Shown here one piece after another: positions 46,754 through 59,067 of a stretch of 64,000 nucleotides of DNA. Where the stretch lies: the NCBI GenBank assembly GCA_963932465.1, contig OZ010794.1, positions 445,486,502-445,550,501 of the forward strand. Direction: 5' to 3'. Source of the stretch: Maratus speciosus. Its lineage: Eukaryota; Arthropoda; Arachnida; Araneae; Salticidae. The position numbers and the translations under genes are program-made. The notes below the pieces were generated by a model, which saw only the letters and a list, made by a program, of their open reading frames with translations, was not told where the DNA came from and did not search any database. Within the stretch, counting starts at the first letter, position 1. Each line of letters begins with the position of its first letter.

Positions 46754-46972
46754 TATTTCTCCTTAAGAATTTATAATCAATTTATTTTAAACAGAAGAAA
46801 TATTATTTATAAAGAATTGTATAGACGAAGAAATATTATATGATAAAGCTGTTAAAATGAAGTTTTTGTCTTATAAGTGTTAATTCATATTTTGCCTCAC
46901 GTGAACTTAGCACATGTACATTATGCATTGATGAGTTGTTCATCAGTACAGGAAAACTAAGCTGTATTTTAA

Positions 46973-47219
46973 CACGTTAAGCACCACGTCAGCCAACGGT
47001 GACTGACACTGAACTTTTCGTTTAGAACGCGTTATTCACCGATGATCGACGGTCTAAAATATGATCTAAAACTAAAAATATGTATATTGTTTTAAGTAAT
47101 AACTGAAAATGTATATAAAATTTACTTATCTTTTATTTATTACAGGATTATACTTTCTAAAAAGTTAAAATATTGTACATTTTTCAGCTTCAGTGTCATT
47201 CCCCGTGGCACTCAATGTG
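46973..47219. mobile_element. piggyBac-type MITE
   Basis: The 247-bp element lies between TTAA at 46969-46972 and 47220-47223. Its ends are CACGTTAAGCACCACG and (reverse-complemented) CACATTGAGTGCCACG. No coding. Confidence 0.75.
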
Positions 47220-47843
47220 TTAAAAATGTAATAGCGAATAATGGCTTTTCTTTTATTTATATCCATGCTATTAAAATTCTACTACAGTTTTTCATATTCG
47301 TAGGTTTCTTTTCTAAATAATGCATTTCTTTCTTTTTAATGTGTACTAGTATAAATATCAATCGACTCGAAGCTTTCGTATTCTGTATGTTATGATAATA
47401 TTTTTTATAAAAGCAACTTTATTTTTATGACTATTGAAATCTAGCATAACAAAATACAGATACCGATTAAAAAAATATTAAAGATTTGTTTAAGTTGAAA
47501 CTAATATAAATTAAATTTTATTAATTCTATTATTTCTATTTACCATATAAAATTATTCATTTAAATGCAATTTTGAAATATATAAACTTCTTTTCAGTCC
47601 GTTAAAATAAATATGTGTGAATAAATTTTTAAATCGTATTCTGATAGGGTTTTTTTTTGTGCTATTTTTTTTTCTCAGATTTAGTTTTAATTCGTAATAC
47701 TATAATATTAAATTCTTCGTTAATTCTACACTATGTAAAAAAAATACAGTTGTTTACAAACATATTGCGAAATTAAATACGGTTTACGAAAATATAATAT
47801 AACCTCTTCCGAGATAACCACGATTTCGAAAACCGTTCTTTAA

Positions 47844-48489
47844 CCCCTTAACAGGTTTACCCGTACACCTTACGTGCAAAAAGAGTTTGCTTGCTAAAAG
47901 CTTTTCGACAACACTAATTTTAAGCTGCAATATTAACTTTATTTAATAGCAGACGTATTCCGATTATACAAGGCAAATATTTTAATACGGTAAAGGTGGT
48001 ATATGGTCTCTATTTTTAGCTTATTGTGTCAAAAGAAATGATTTTCTTAAGGCTCCTGTCCCTGCCGGCTAAGACACTCACGAGCTAAAGCTAATCCTTG
48101 GGAAGGAATTTTTCTACTATCTCGTTTGCATTTCAATATTTTTATTTTTATTTTTTATTTTTTCATTGGATAGCCGAGGTCCGTCTCTACATCGCGCCTT
48201 TTTTACTTTTTCCATTTTGGTTGCAGATATTTTTCATAAAGTTACTTTCACTTTGAAAACCGGTTCTGAAAATGAAAGTGTCATTCTAAAAAATATCTGC
48301 AACCAAAATAGAAAAAGGAAAAAAGGTGCGATGTAGATCTCGGCTATCCAACGAAAAAAAAAAAAAAATAAAATAAATAAATAAATAAAAAATGTCGAAA
48401 TGCAAACGAGATATTAGAAAAATCCCTCCCCATAGGATTAGCATTAGCTCGTGAGTGCCTTCGCCGGCAGGGACAAGAGCCTTAAGGGG
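47844..48489. mobile_element. TTAA-flanked composite containing a foldback
   Basis: The outer ends are TTAACCCCTTAA (47840 on) and its inverse TTAAGGGGTTAA (to 48493). An inner TTAA pair at 48047-48050 and 48482-48485 bounds the foldback. The simplest reading is an older piggyBac-type MITE of about 0.2 kb that received the foldback at an internal TTAA. The surrounding repeat (34740-34980 family) is split here. Confidence 0.55.
48051..48481. repeat. 431-bp foldback, arms ~212 bp
   Basis: The left arm GGCTCCTGTCCCTGCCGGCT is inverted at GCCGGCAGGGACAAGAGCC (48463-48481). Further matches: CACTCACGAGCTAA, CTCGTTTGCATTTC, GATAGCCGAG and TTTTGGTTGCAGATATTTTT. The centre is about 48265. The TTAA on each side suggests piggyBac-type mobility. 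Confidence 0.85.
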
Positions 48490-50771
48490 TTAAACCTTCG
48501 AAACTTAGGAAACCAAAATTTCCGAGCCTTTCGGAACAAAAGTTTCTTTTGCAGACTTTAACTTTCGGAAATGTTTCTAAAAATTATGAGTAACAAAATA
48601 ACCTTTTGTTTCAGGAATATTATAAGGATATCTCGCAAGGTTTTATATTATATTTTCATAAACCGTATTAAATTTTTTTATGTTTTTAGAAATTTTTTCT
48701 TTTTAGAACAGGTTAGGGACAGAAAAAGTCCATTTTATTATCCAAATTCTCAGTTTATTCAATAAATATCGGCAAACGCAAGAATGTAAAAACAAAATTC
48801 TCTGTTCTAAGTTGAACAATTAACTACACATAATTTATCTATGAGTTCTGATAACTAATGCACAGTTAATTGCACAATATATGTATATAAAAATATAATT
48901 TTAGAATATTAAAATTAAAAACAAAATAGAATTAATTATTTCTATTGTCTCAAAAAATTTCTTTAATAATTTTCTCCAAAAAAGTCCATTATATTATTCA
49001 AACTCCAAATTTATTCAATAAATAACGGCAAACGCAAAAATGCAGCAACAAAATTATCTGCTCTAAATTGCACAGTTAATTACACATAATTTATCTATGA
49101 CTTCTGGTAAGTATTGCATCGTTAATTACATAGGATACGTATTAAAATTTTTTACAGTATTAAAATTGAAAAGAGAACAAAATTAATTACTCCTGCCACA
49201 TGAAATTTATTTAATAATTTCTCCTTTTAAGAAATTGTTTTTATACTCTGTATTCTGGATATATAAAAAAAAGTCTCAAATAAATTCATTTTCATAATTT
49301 TTCAATATTTTTACAAATCTTAAAAATGTGTCAATCCGAGGTTAATAAAACTAAAGTAATTATAATTATTTGTATTTATTTCTACTTACCATAAATAATT
49401 TTCATTTAAATTCAATGTTTCAATTTACACACTTGTTGTTCACATTTCTGCGAATTTTTTCAAATTCTTTGTAAACAAACTAAATATTAATAAACTGTTA
49501 TGCGAATAAATATAGTTTTAGTTAATTTGTATTGTGATAATATCTTCCCTTTTTATTCCAATGTTAGGAAAATCCCATTATACTGTCAAACACACAATTT
49601 ATTTTATAAATATCGTTACGCACAAAAGTGAAAACACGAAATTTCTTTGCTTTGAATCACTAGGAGCGACTCACCGCTTGCACTTGAATCAAAGATATCT
49701 GAGAGTAGAATGAGAAAGTGGTTGTTGCGTTCGAAGGAGTGATCGTACACATTCATTCTTGTGTTTCCAGCGCCACTCTACTTTAGTTCGATTGGTGGGA
49801 AACTGTGAAGAAATTTGATTGGATAGGAAAGATATTAGAAGTCATCGGATAGTTTCGCACCAATTTAAATGAAACGTATTTGTTTGCCTTTTAGCGTATA
49901 TTAATATACTGAAAAAACAAACAAACAACAACAAAAAAAAAACCAGAAAACAATTTTATCCAAAGTTTATTTTTTTCTTACTTATGGGACATGAGGCAGT
50001 TTTAAATCAGTAAAAAAATTATTTTTTGTATATTCATCTGTCTAAAATTCAGTTAAAAGTTACGTCTAAATATGCTTGCATAATGATAGAATATTTTTAA
50101 AATCACTGTATTCAGAACAGCTATTATACAGTTTAGCTCATGGTTTTGGAAAAATATATAGTCATATTATCATGAAAATTTTATATATTGTATAGATATA
50201 TTAAAATTTGATCTTCAATCAATAGTATTAATAAAATGTGTTTGCTTGTTTTGACATTAGAAGTCATCGAGTAGTTTCTAACCAATTAAAATTAAATGTA
50301 TTTGTTTGCCTTTTAGCGTTTATTAATATACTGAAAGAGACCAATTTTAGCCAATTTTATTATTATTATTTATAGGGTGTGAGGTAGATTTAAATCCGCC
50401 AAAAAAGCATTTTTTTATATTCACACGTCTAAAATTTAGTTAAAAGTTACGTTTAAAAGAAAAACTTTCATCCGTCTGCATATACCGCATAAGGAGTGAA
50501 GATTTTTAAAATCATTCTATTCATAAAGGCTATTCTGCAGATTTAACGCACGGTGTTGAAAAAATGAATATCACATTAATTTAATATAATAATATTATTG
50601 TATAGTAAATGACTTAAAATTTTGGATTTCAAGCAGTATTCTTAAAATATGTTAGCTTGTGTTGCGATTAGAAGCTTGGAAAGTGCTTGATTGGAAGGAT
50701 ATCAGAACTCATCAGATAGTTTCACATCAATTTAAATGAAACGTCTTTGCTTGCCTTCTACCGTATATTAA

Positions 50772-52555
50772 GTTGACAGTGGACTTTCAAAATCACGAAA
50801 TTTGACAAAAAAAAATCAATTTTTTTTTAGCTCACAGACTATCAAAGCCTGAGAGCTTATGTGCCCGCCGATTCTGTATGTACGTACATACATAACGAAA
50901 TAACTCTTGATAGAAATATCCGAGTTGCTTAAAAATTTGTTTCTAAGTTTATTCTGATAAGGCGCTTCCCTGATTAGTTTTGGGGGTTCATTTTTTAAGG
51001 ATAAAGGGGTAAAAGACGGTTAGCCCCCCCCCCCCCTTAATTTAGAAAAATGGGTTTTTCATGCAGAAATATTCGATTTGCTCCAAATTTAGTATACTGG
51101 TTTATTATGTTAAGGAGCTTCCCTGATTAAATTTGGAAGTTCATTACTTGAGTATAAAGGGGGGGGGCAAAGGGGGTCTCCCCTTAATTTTTATAAATGG
51201 GTTTTTCATGCAGAATTATTCGATTTGCTCCAAATTTGGTATACCGGTTTATTATGTTAAGAAGCTTCCCTGATTACATTTGGAGGTTCATTAGTTAAGT
51301 ATAAAGGGAGAAACGGGGGGCTAGACCCCCACTCTTAATTTAGATAAATGGGTTTTTCATGCAAAATTATTCGATTTACTCCAAATTTAGTATACCGGTT
51401 TATTCCTATATGGCGCTTCCTTCATTTGATTTGGAGGTTCATTGGTTAAGCATAAAAGTGATAAATTGGGGCAAGTCCCCTCCGCTTAATTTAGATAAAT
51501 GGGTTTTCATGTAGAATTATCCAATTTACTTTATTTTTTTTCTAGGTTCATTCTGATAAGGATCTTTTCTGATTAGATTTGAAGGCTCATTGGTTAAGCA
51601 TAAAGGGAGAAATGGGGGAGCTAATACCCCCTTAATTTAGCGAAATGGTTGTTTTCATGCATAATTAAGTGATTTGCTTCAAATTTGGTATACCAGTTTA
51701 TTACGTTAAGGAGCTTCCCTGATTAGATTTTTAGGTTCATTGGTTAAGTATAAAGGGAGGAAAGGGGGCTAATTAAATTTTTTAGGGGTATTATTCTTTG
51801 AAATAAGAGTATAATATACAGTTAGTGTGAATAGCCTGAGCTCAATGCCATCAGTTTAACTGGGTACTTTTCTTTTTATTATTTGGAGAATTATGAAATC
51901 AGATGTTAAAATTTCTCATGCAAAAAGAATCTTTCAATTCTGACGCTTCTTCGCAGAGATATAAGCTTTTATATTTGCAAAAAACTGTATATATTTATGT
52001 ATTTTGTTTTACTTAAAATGCTCTTTTCTGAAATTTGAAAATATCACACATTTCTAACTTTTGAAGCGCTCCATGCGGATTCCTAATTAACAAGTTATTT
52101 TAAAATTTATATTGTATATCCTCTATACGATACTAAATAAATGTTAGCATAAAAGTTTGCATTCAAGGCGTATTTCAATGTTGAAATGTATGTGCATATG
52201 AAAATATGTAGCTACTTTTTAAGAAAAAACAAAGCATTATTATAAAAATATTTTTTCCTGCTTATACATTCAGCGAACTTTTACAGTTCATGCCAACTTC
52301 TATTGTAATATATAAAAACTATCTCATAAATAAATATTGTCATATTTTATGTAAAAGAAATGTGCATAGAAGATTTTAAAATATGACACTTATTCATAAT
52401 TTTAAACATTTAAAAACTGAATAATTAAAAACCTTTTTATTATTTGAACACCAAATTTTGAATATAACTACTTAAGCTTGCTTTAACAAGTCTTCCAATT
52501 TTCAAATGAACCCATTGAAAATTGAAGTATTTGCTTTTTAATGTCCACTGACCCC
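50772..52555. mobile_element. 1.78-kb TTAA element in the 430-bp array
   Basis: TTAA lies at 50768-50771 and 52556-52559. The ends GTTGACAGTGGACTTT and (reverse-complemented) GGGGTCAGTGGACATT are imperfect inverted repeats. The empty site is seen in neighbouring units as GTATATTAATATACTGAAA (about 49903 and, as GTTTATTAATATAC, 50318). It contains an AGCTCACAGG block. No transposase seen. Confidence 0.7.
50829..51870 (+). repeat. AGCTCACAGG repeat, copy 3
   Basis: It begins AGCTCACAGACTATCAAAGC and ends near TAGCCTGAGCTC and CAGTTTAACTGGGTAC. It has about seven tandem units near 130 bp with the same landmarks as 33753-34635 and C/G-tracts. Confidence 0.75.
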
Positions 52556-52910
52556 TTAATATAATGAAAGAGCGCAATTTTAGTCAAGGTTGTTTTTTTT
52601 TTTTTTAATTTTATTTATGAGGTGTGAAGTAGCTTTAAATCGATTAAAAAAGCATTTTTTTTTTTTTTAAATATTCACACGTCTAAAATTTAGTTAAAAG
52701 TTCCGTCTAAAAGAAAAACTTATATATATATCCCTGTACTGCATAATAAACGAATATTTTTAAAATCACTGTATTCAGAACGGCTATTCTGTTGATTTAG
52801 TGCATGGTTTTGAGAAAATGAATAGTTATATTATCATAAAAATATAATGTATGAAAAATGTAAATGACTTAAAATTTTTGAGCTTCAATCAATATTTAAA
52901 AAGTCCTTCC

Positions 52911-55900
52911 GGCCAGTGCCGGGAGGAAGAGGTAGCTTTCATATTCTTTATTTTAAAAAAGCCAACTTATATTATTCAAACACACGAAGCTCAATTTAGT
53001 TAGAAACCGAATATAGGAGATTCAATACTAATTTTTATCAATATAATGAATGAGAATTACGCGAAATTAGTCAGCTTTATCCAAGCTGCTTTTCTTTAAA
53101 GTAACTTATATTTGGCTGCCAAATTCGGCGATTTCTTAAAGTGCCTGCCATTTTAAGACAACAGGGTGGATGAGGCTAACCAGTGAACTTGGTCGAGACC
53201 TTAGTAATTGCTGTGCACATGCTCACTCACATCGGAAATCGGTTGATATATACGAGTGCATCGCAGGAAAAAAATCAGATTTTTCAAAATGTCACCCATA
53301 TTAGAAATTGAAACTGCTATATCTGAGCCATTTTTAGGTAGCTTTCATTACAAAAAGCTACCTATTGCAGCCGTTCGGAGGAAAGCGATTTCAAAAAATT
53401 TTGGTATATTTTCATCGATCATGACCCCCAGACCCCGAAACCACCCTCCGTTCAAAAGTTGATATATATATATATATATATATATCTGACCTTTGTCATA
53501 CCGTAACTCTCGAATTTATGAACCGATTTGGATGTAATTCGGTATGTACATAGTACATACCAATGTCTCGACCGAGTTCGTTGGCCAGCTTCATCCGCCA
53601 TTTTGTTTCAAAATGGCGGCCATTTAAAATTTTTAAAAAATTTTTAAATTTAAAATGTGGTACGAAAGAATTAAAAATGGTAAAATATGTTTTTCTTATG
53701 TATTTTACCTTTATACAAAGATTCCGGAGCAGTTTTTGTTTCGACTATATCTTAAAAAATGGCTGAGTTATAGCATTTTGAATTTCTAGCGTGGCTGACA
53801 TTTTGAAACGTCCCGAATTTTGTCACGCGATAAAAGGCGTATTTATGAACCGATTTGGATGTAACTTCGTTTGTACATAGTACATACCAATCTCTCGACC
53901 GAGTTCGTTGGCCAGCTTCATCCGTCATCTTGTTTAAAAATGGCAGCCATTTAAATTTTTAAGAAAAATTTAAATTTGAAATGTGGTACCAAAAAATTGA
54001 AAATTGAAAAAATATTTTTTTCTTATGTATTTGACCTTGATACAAAGATTCGGGAGCAGTTTTTGTTTCGTCTATATCTTAAAAAATGGCTGAGTTATAG
54101 TATTTTGAATTTCTATCGTGGCTGACATTTTGAAACGTCCTGATATTTTTCACGTGATAACAGGCGTATTTATGAACCGATTTGGATGTACCTTGGTGTG
54201 TACATAGTACATACAAATATCTTGACCGAGTTCGTTGGCCAGCTTCATCCGCCATCTTGTTTCAAAATGGCGGCCATTTAAATAAATTTTAAAAATTTTA
54301 AATTTAAAATGAGATACCAAAAAATTGGAAAATGAAAAATATTTTTTTCGTATGTGTTTGACCTTAATACAAAGATTCCGGAACAGTTTTTGTTTCGTCT
54401 ATATCTAAAAAAATGGCTGAGTTATAGCATTTTGAATTTCTATTGTGGCTGACATTTTAAAACGACCTGATTTTTGTCACGCGATAACAAGCGTATTTAT
54501 GAACCGATTTGGATGTTACTTGGTCTGTACATAGTACATACCAATGTCTCGACCGAGTTCGTTGGCCAGCTTCATTTGCCATCTTGTTTAAAAAAAAAAT
54601 TAATTTTAAAATTTAAAATGAGGTATTAAAAAATTGGAAAATGAAAAAGATTTTTTTATGTGTTTGGCCTTGATACAAAGATTCCGGAGCAGATTTTGTT
54701 TCTGAAAATTTGTTATTTTGTTTATATCGTGAAAAATGGTTGAATTATAGCACTTTGAATTTCTAGTATGGCTAACATTTTGAAACGATCTTGTATTTGC
54801 CACGCGATAACACACGTATTCGCCTATTTCCATGTAAGAAGGCATGTGGATTGTATACATCAACATCTCAGCCAAATATAAGTTACTTTAAATAAAAGTA
54901 GCTTGGATAAAGCTGACTAATTTCGCGAAATTCTCATTCATAATGATTTAGTATTGATAAAAAGTAGTATTGAATCTCCTATATTCGGTTTCCACTAAAT
55001 TGAGCTTCGTGTGTTTGAATAATATAAGTTGGCTTTTTTAAAATAAGGAATTTGAAAGCTACCTCTTCCTCCCGGCACTGGCCGGAAGGACTTTTTTAAG
55101 ATAAAGACAAACAAAAAATGCTGCCGAATCCTTATATCAAGGTCAAATACTTAAGAAAAAAACCTTTTTCAATTTCTAATTTTTTTTGACACTCACTTTA
55201 AATATATATATTTTTTAATTTAATGGCTGCCATTTTGAAACAAGATGGCTGATGAATCTGGCCAGCGAACTTGGTCGAGATAAGGATGTATACTATCCAC
55301 ATTCCTTCTTACATCGAAATAGGCGAATACTTGTGTTATCGCGTGACAAATACAAGATCGTTTCAAAATGTTAGCCATGCTAGAAATTCAAAGTGCTATA
55401 ATTCAACCATTTTTTAAGATATAAACAAAAGAACAAATTTTCAGAAACAAAAACTGCTCCAGAATCTTTGTATCAAGGCCAAACACATAAAAAAAATCTT
55501 TTTCATTTTCCAATTTTTTAATACCTCATTTTAAATTTTAAATTACATTTAAAAAAAAATGGCAACCCTTTTGAAACAAGATGGCGAATGAAGCTGGCCA
55601 ACGAACTCGGTCGAGATAATTGGTATGTACTATATCGGTTCATAAATACGCCTGTTATCGCGTGACAAAAATCAGGTCGTTTTAAAATGTCAGCCACGAT
55701 AGAAATTCAAAATGCTATAACTCAACCATTTTTTAAGATATAGACGAAACAAAAACTGCTCCGGAATCTTTGTATAAAGGTCAAATACATAAGAAAAAAA
55801 TATTTTTCCATTTCCAAATTTTTGGTACCACATTTCAAATTTAAATTTTTTTAAAAATTTTAAATGGCCGCCATTTTGAAACAAAATGGCGGATGAAGCT

Positions 55901-56464
55901 GGCCAACGAACTCGGTCGAGACATTGGTATGTACTATGTACACAGCGAATTACATCGAAATCGGTTCATAAATACGCCTTTTATCGCGTGACAAAATTCA
56001 GGACGTTTCAAAATGTCAGCCACGCTAGAAATTCAAAATGCTATAACTCAGCCATTTTTTAAGATATAGACGAAACAAAAACTGCTCCGGAATCTTTGTA
56101 TAAAGGTCAGATACATAAGAAAAAATATTTTTCCATTTCTAAATTTTTGGTACCACATTTCAAATTTTAAATTTTTTTAAAAATTTTAAATGGCCGCCAT
56201 TTTGAAACAAAAAGGCGGATGAAGCTGGCCAACGAACTCTCCTGCGACATTGGTATGTACTATGTACACACCGAATTTCATCGAAATCGGTTCATAAATA
56301 CGAGAGTTACAGTGTATATATGTATATATATATACATATATCAATTTTGAACGGAGGGTGGTTTCGGGGTCTGGGGTCATGATCGATGAAAATATACCAA
56401 AATTTTTTGAAATCGCTTTCCTCCGAACGGCTGCAATAGGTAGCTTTTTGTAATGAAAGCTACC
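52911..56464. repeat. Interleaved inverted satellite block, ~325-bp units
   Basis: The order is: A (52911-53110, starting with hairpin CTTCCGGCcagtGCCGGGAG), a partial inverted unit (53110-53328), forward units B (about 53329-54830, period near 325-330 bp), A inverted (54835-55098), then units inverted (55100-56464). Units share GTACATAGTACATACCAATG, GACCGAGTTCGTTGGCCAGC, AAAATGGCGGCCATTT and AAAAAATGGCTGAGTTATAG. The B block starts, and its inverse ends, with the hairpin GGTAGCTTTCATTACAAAAA + GCTACC. Short frames here are repeat by-products. Confidence 0.85.
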
Positions 56465-57023
56465 TAAAAATATGTCTGCTTGCGATGATATTAGAAGTTT
56501 AGAAAGACATTAGAAGTCATCGGATAATTTCGCACGAATTTAAATGAAACATATTTGTTTGCATTTTAGTGTATATTAGTATACTGATAAAAACAATTTT
56601 TGCCAAAATTTTTTTTTAATATTATTTATGAGGTGTGGGGTAGCTTTAAATCGGCCAAAAAAGCATTTTTTTATATTTACACGCCTAAAATTTAGTTAAA
56701 AGTTATTTTTAAAAGAAAAGCTTTCATCTGTCTCGATATACCAATGTAAGCGAATATTTAAAAATCATTCTATTCAGAACGGGTATTCTGCAGATTTAGC
56801 GACAATTTTGGAAAAATTAATAGCCACATTATTATAAAAATTAAATATTTGTAAGTAAAGGAATAAAATGACTTGAAATTTCGATCGTCCAATTAATATT
56901 CTTAAAAGATCTTTGCTTGTGTTTCTAAAATCTTTCTAACTTTGTGAGTTAGTTAGCTTCAATCATTGAAACTAGTTAGATGTGCCAATCTCAAAACTTT
57001 CTGCTATCTCACAAATCTTAATA

Positions 57024-57609
57024 CAGTAGAACCTCGATTATCCGAAGTATTTGAGACTGATACTCTTTCGGAAAATCGAAATTTTCCGATAATCGAGAAT
57101 ACTTCAATTTTAAGATAAAGGAGAAATGCATGCGCTATTTCTTATTATGATAACAATAGCTTAATAAAAATAAAGCAATAGCAAAATAGAAGCACGAATA
57201 AATTTCCCGAATTTTAATTTTGAAACTAAGTACCTTTTACATATTTCACAATGGTTTGAAACAATATTTTGTTTGTAGCAGTTTCGATTGCCTTTGCTTT
57301 GAAGCTCTATCACGGAGATTTTTAATATTAAGAGTTCACCAATATCACAGATTTTCTACTTCTCCAGCCATGCCAAATTTTTTGCAAAACATTCAAAAGA
57401 TTCGGAATTGCTAATTTGTCTGTTTTCTTCGTTCCATTCCGTAGCTTACAGGAGCTCAAGTTTAGATCAAAAGAACTCTAAGAAAGGGGATCGAAAGTAT
57501 TTACAGTACTAGTAGTTCGGAAAGGATCGCTTGCACACAAGGTATATGGTTGTTTTTAAAAAAAAAGAAAAAAAACTTTTAAAAATGGATTTTGCACACA
57601 AGTAATGTG

Positions 57610-57654
<45 letters not shown>

Positions 57655-57706
57655 CTTTAAAAATGGGTTTCGGTTAAAAAAGTTTCGGATAAAAGAGGTT
57701 CTACTG
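57024..57706 (-). mobile_element. Tigger/pogo-type MITE T1, copy c
   Basis: The ends CAGTAGAACCTCGATTATCC and (reverse-complemented) CAGTAGAACCTCTTTTATCC are flanked by TA. It lies in the opposite orientation to copies a and b. The minus strand carries the decayed transposase tail with a stop after WLEK. The subterminal poly-A and a TAA microsatellite replace the poly-T of copy b. Confidence 0.85.
57611..57652 (+). repeat. (TAA)n microsatellite
   Basis: About 13 AAT/TAA triplets inside the Tigger MITE. Confidence 0.95.
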
Positions 57707-57849
57707 TATTTAAAAAAGTAGTTACAAATGTTAATACTTCAATAGTATTAGTTCAATACTATACCAACTTTGACTTTCTCGTTAAATTTCTGCTTTAATC
57801 AATTAATCGGAATAAAAACGAGTTAATATCGATATTTTTCATTATTCTG

Positions 57850-58320
57850 TTGTCCGCCAGCTATTCGCTAATACCCAGCATAGCAGGATGCGAAGTTCCT
57901 GTCGCTGCACGAGCCACAGATATACAACAGAACTACTACGAAAAATCAAGAAAATTACAGATAAATCGCTATTACTGCGCCCGCTTCCGACGGAATATTT
58001 CCAAATTCGAGAAGGATCTGCTTCCTACAGCCAAAAAGATATATAGGAAATTTGGTTCAGTTCTATACATGACTTCATACACTTTTCGATGGTTCAATAA
58101 TAAAAATTGGCTCAAAAAGTACGAAGCTTACAGCGCCTTCTTCCGGCGGAATATTCCCATATTCAAGGAGGTCCTGCTAGTCATAGCCATAAAAATATAC
58201 AAGAAATTTGGTTTAACTCTATGCATAACTTCATACACTTTTCGATGGTACAATAATAATAAAAACGGTCAAGTGCGAGCATTACTCGCGTACAGAGGGT
58301 TCCGTAGAATAAATATATGA
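57850..58320 (+). other. 156-codon open frame over a degenerate repeat
   Basis: This is the longest open frame in the window. Its translation is basic and internally repeated: about 55 residues containing FRRNI..F, then YRKFG, TSYTFRWFNN recur as FRRNI..F, YKKFG, TSYTFRWYNN. The DNA itself is repeated, and a third, non-coding copy lies at 60655-60775 (TAGCCATAAACATATACATG, ACTTCATACATTTCTCGATG). The 3' part (from 58262) runs into another repeat. I therefore read it as a chance frame in repeat DNA, not a gene. Confidence 0.6.
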
Positions 58321-58851
58321 ATTTGTAATTGTATTATTTAAAAAAAAAAAAAAAAGTTGCTAAAAGAATACTAAGACTTTGTAAAAAACTATACAACGTA
58401 GGGTTGGGTATAACTGTATATATTAGAAAAGTGTAAATGGGTATACCATGAAAGTTCAAAGCGATATGGAACCTAAATAATATCAAATATAGCTATTCGT
58501 ATAACTCTTTTTTTAATATTATCCTAATCTGTTTATGATGTTAATATGGTGTAATCATGATATATCATAGTTAAACTTTATTTGGCATTTCATGAAACTA
58601 AATTAAGCATATTAATAACCTTTATTTCTACAGTGTAGCTAAATCAAAACCTTTGCTCACAGTTTAAATTTGTCATTGTGCTAAGCGCGCTTCGAATTGA
58701 GGTCTCAAACTGCAACGCCGCCTTGGTCAGTGCCCCGTTTTTCCAGATTGGTGTTTAATTAACTTTTAAAGTCACTCAAGGCGTATTGAGAGATACAATC
58801 AATGCAAACTATCGCGAATCCCACAGTATTTATGCGATTCATTCTAATTAA

Positions 58852-59063
58852 ATCTTTCGAGGGCGATGCCCTTAAAAAACGGACACCTAATTTTAATTTC
58901 AAAACAGACAAACGGCACCAAGAAAATTTTAATTAAAATTTTCCTTTCATCATGTACGTGAAAATAAGCAAGTTCGCATTTTCTAGTAAATTCGTTTATA
59001 AATTTTGATGTCAGTTCATTATTTCATAAGTTTATAAATAGAATTACTCCGTGCCGGAAAGGA
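58852..59063 (+). mobile_element. piggyBac-type MITE family P1, copy 2
   Basis: The 212-bp element lies between TTAA at 58848-58851 and 59064-59067. It is homologous end to end with 28661-28870. The ends are ATCTTTCGAGGGCGATGCC and (reverse-complemented) TCCTTTCCGGCACGG. Confidence 0.7.
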
Positions 59064-59067
59064 TTAA

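Larger units (their letters stand above)
40411..49640 (+). repeat. Old AT-rich repeated array, heavily interrupted
   Basis: A motif like AATTATTTCTACTTACCATA followed by TAAAATTTATTTAA recurs at about 40880, 41145, 43130, 43922, 45515, 45735, 47530, 48938, 49185 and 49376. A second landmark, TTTATTCAATAAATATCGGC with AAACGCAAGAATG, recurs at about 40680, 48755, 49012 and weakly at 42820 and 49600. Where uninterrupted, landmarks lie roughly 190-265 bp apart. Larger stretches also pair up: 40560-41240 with 48600-49490, and 42950-44010 with 45480-46800. No coding is supported. Confidence 0.6.
49838..56950 (+). repeat. Tandem array, ~430-bp unit, interrupted twice
   Basis: Units begin near AGAAGTCATCGGATAGTTTC at 49838, 50260, 50703 and 56511. 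Internal landmarks AAAATTTAGTTAAAAGTTAC (about 50045, 50430, 52684, 56690) and CTATTCAGAACGGCTATTCT (50106, 50513, 52762, 56766) confirm at least four units. Two insertions, 50772-52555 and 52911-56464, spread the array over 7 kb. Confidence 0.75.

Noticed and set aside
53256..55884. Several 60-90 codon frames
   Set aside because: All lie in the 325-bp satellite units or their inverted copies.
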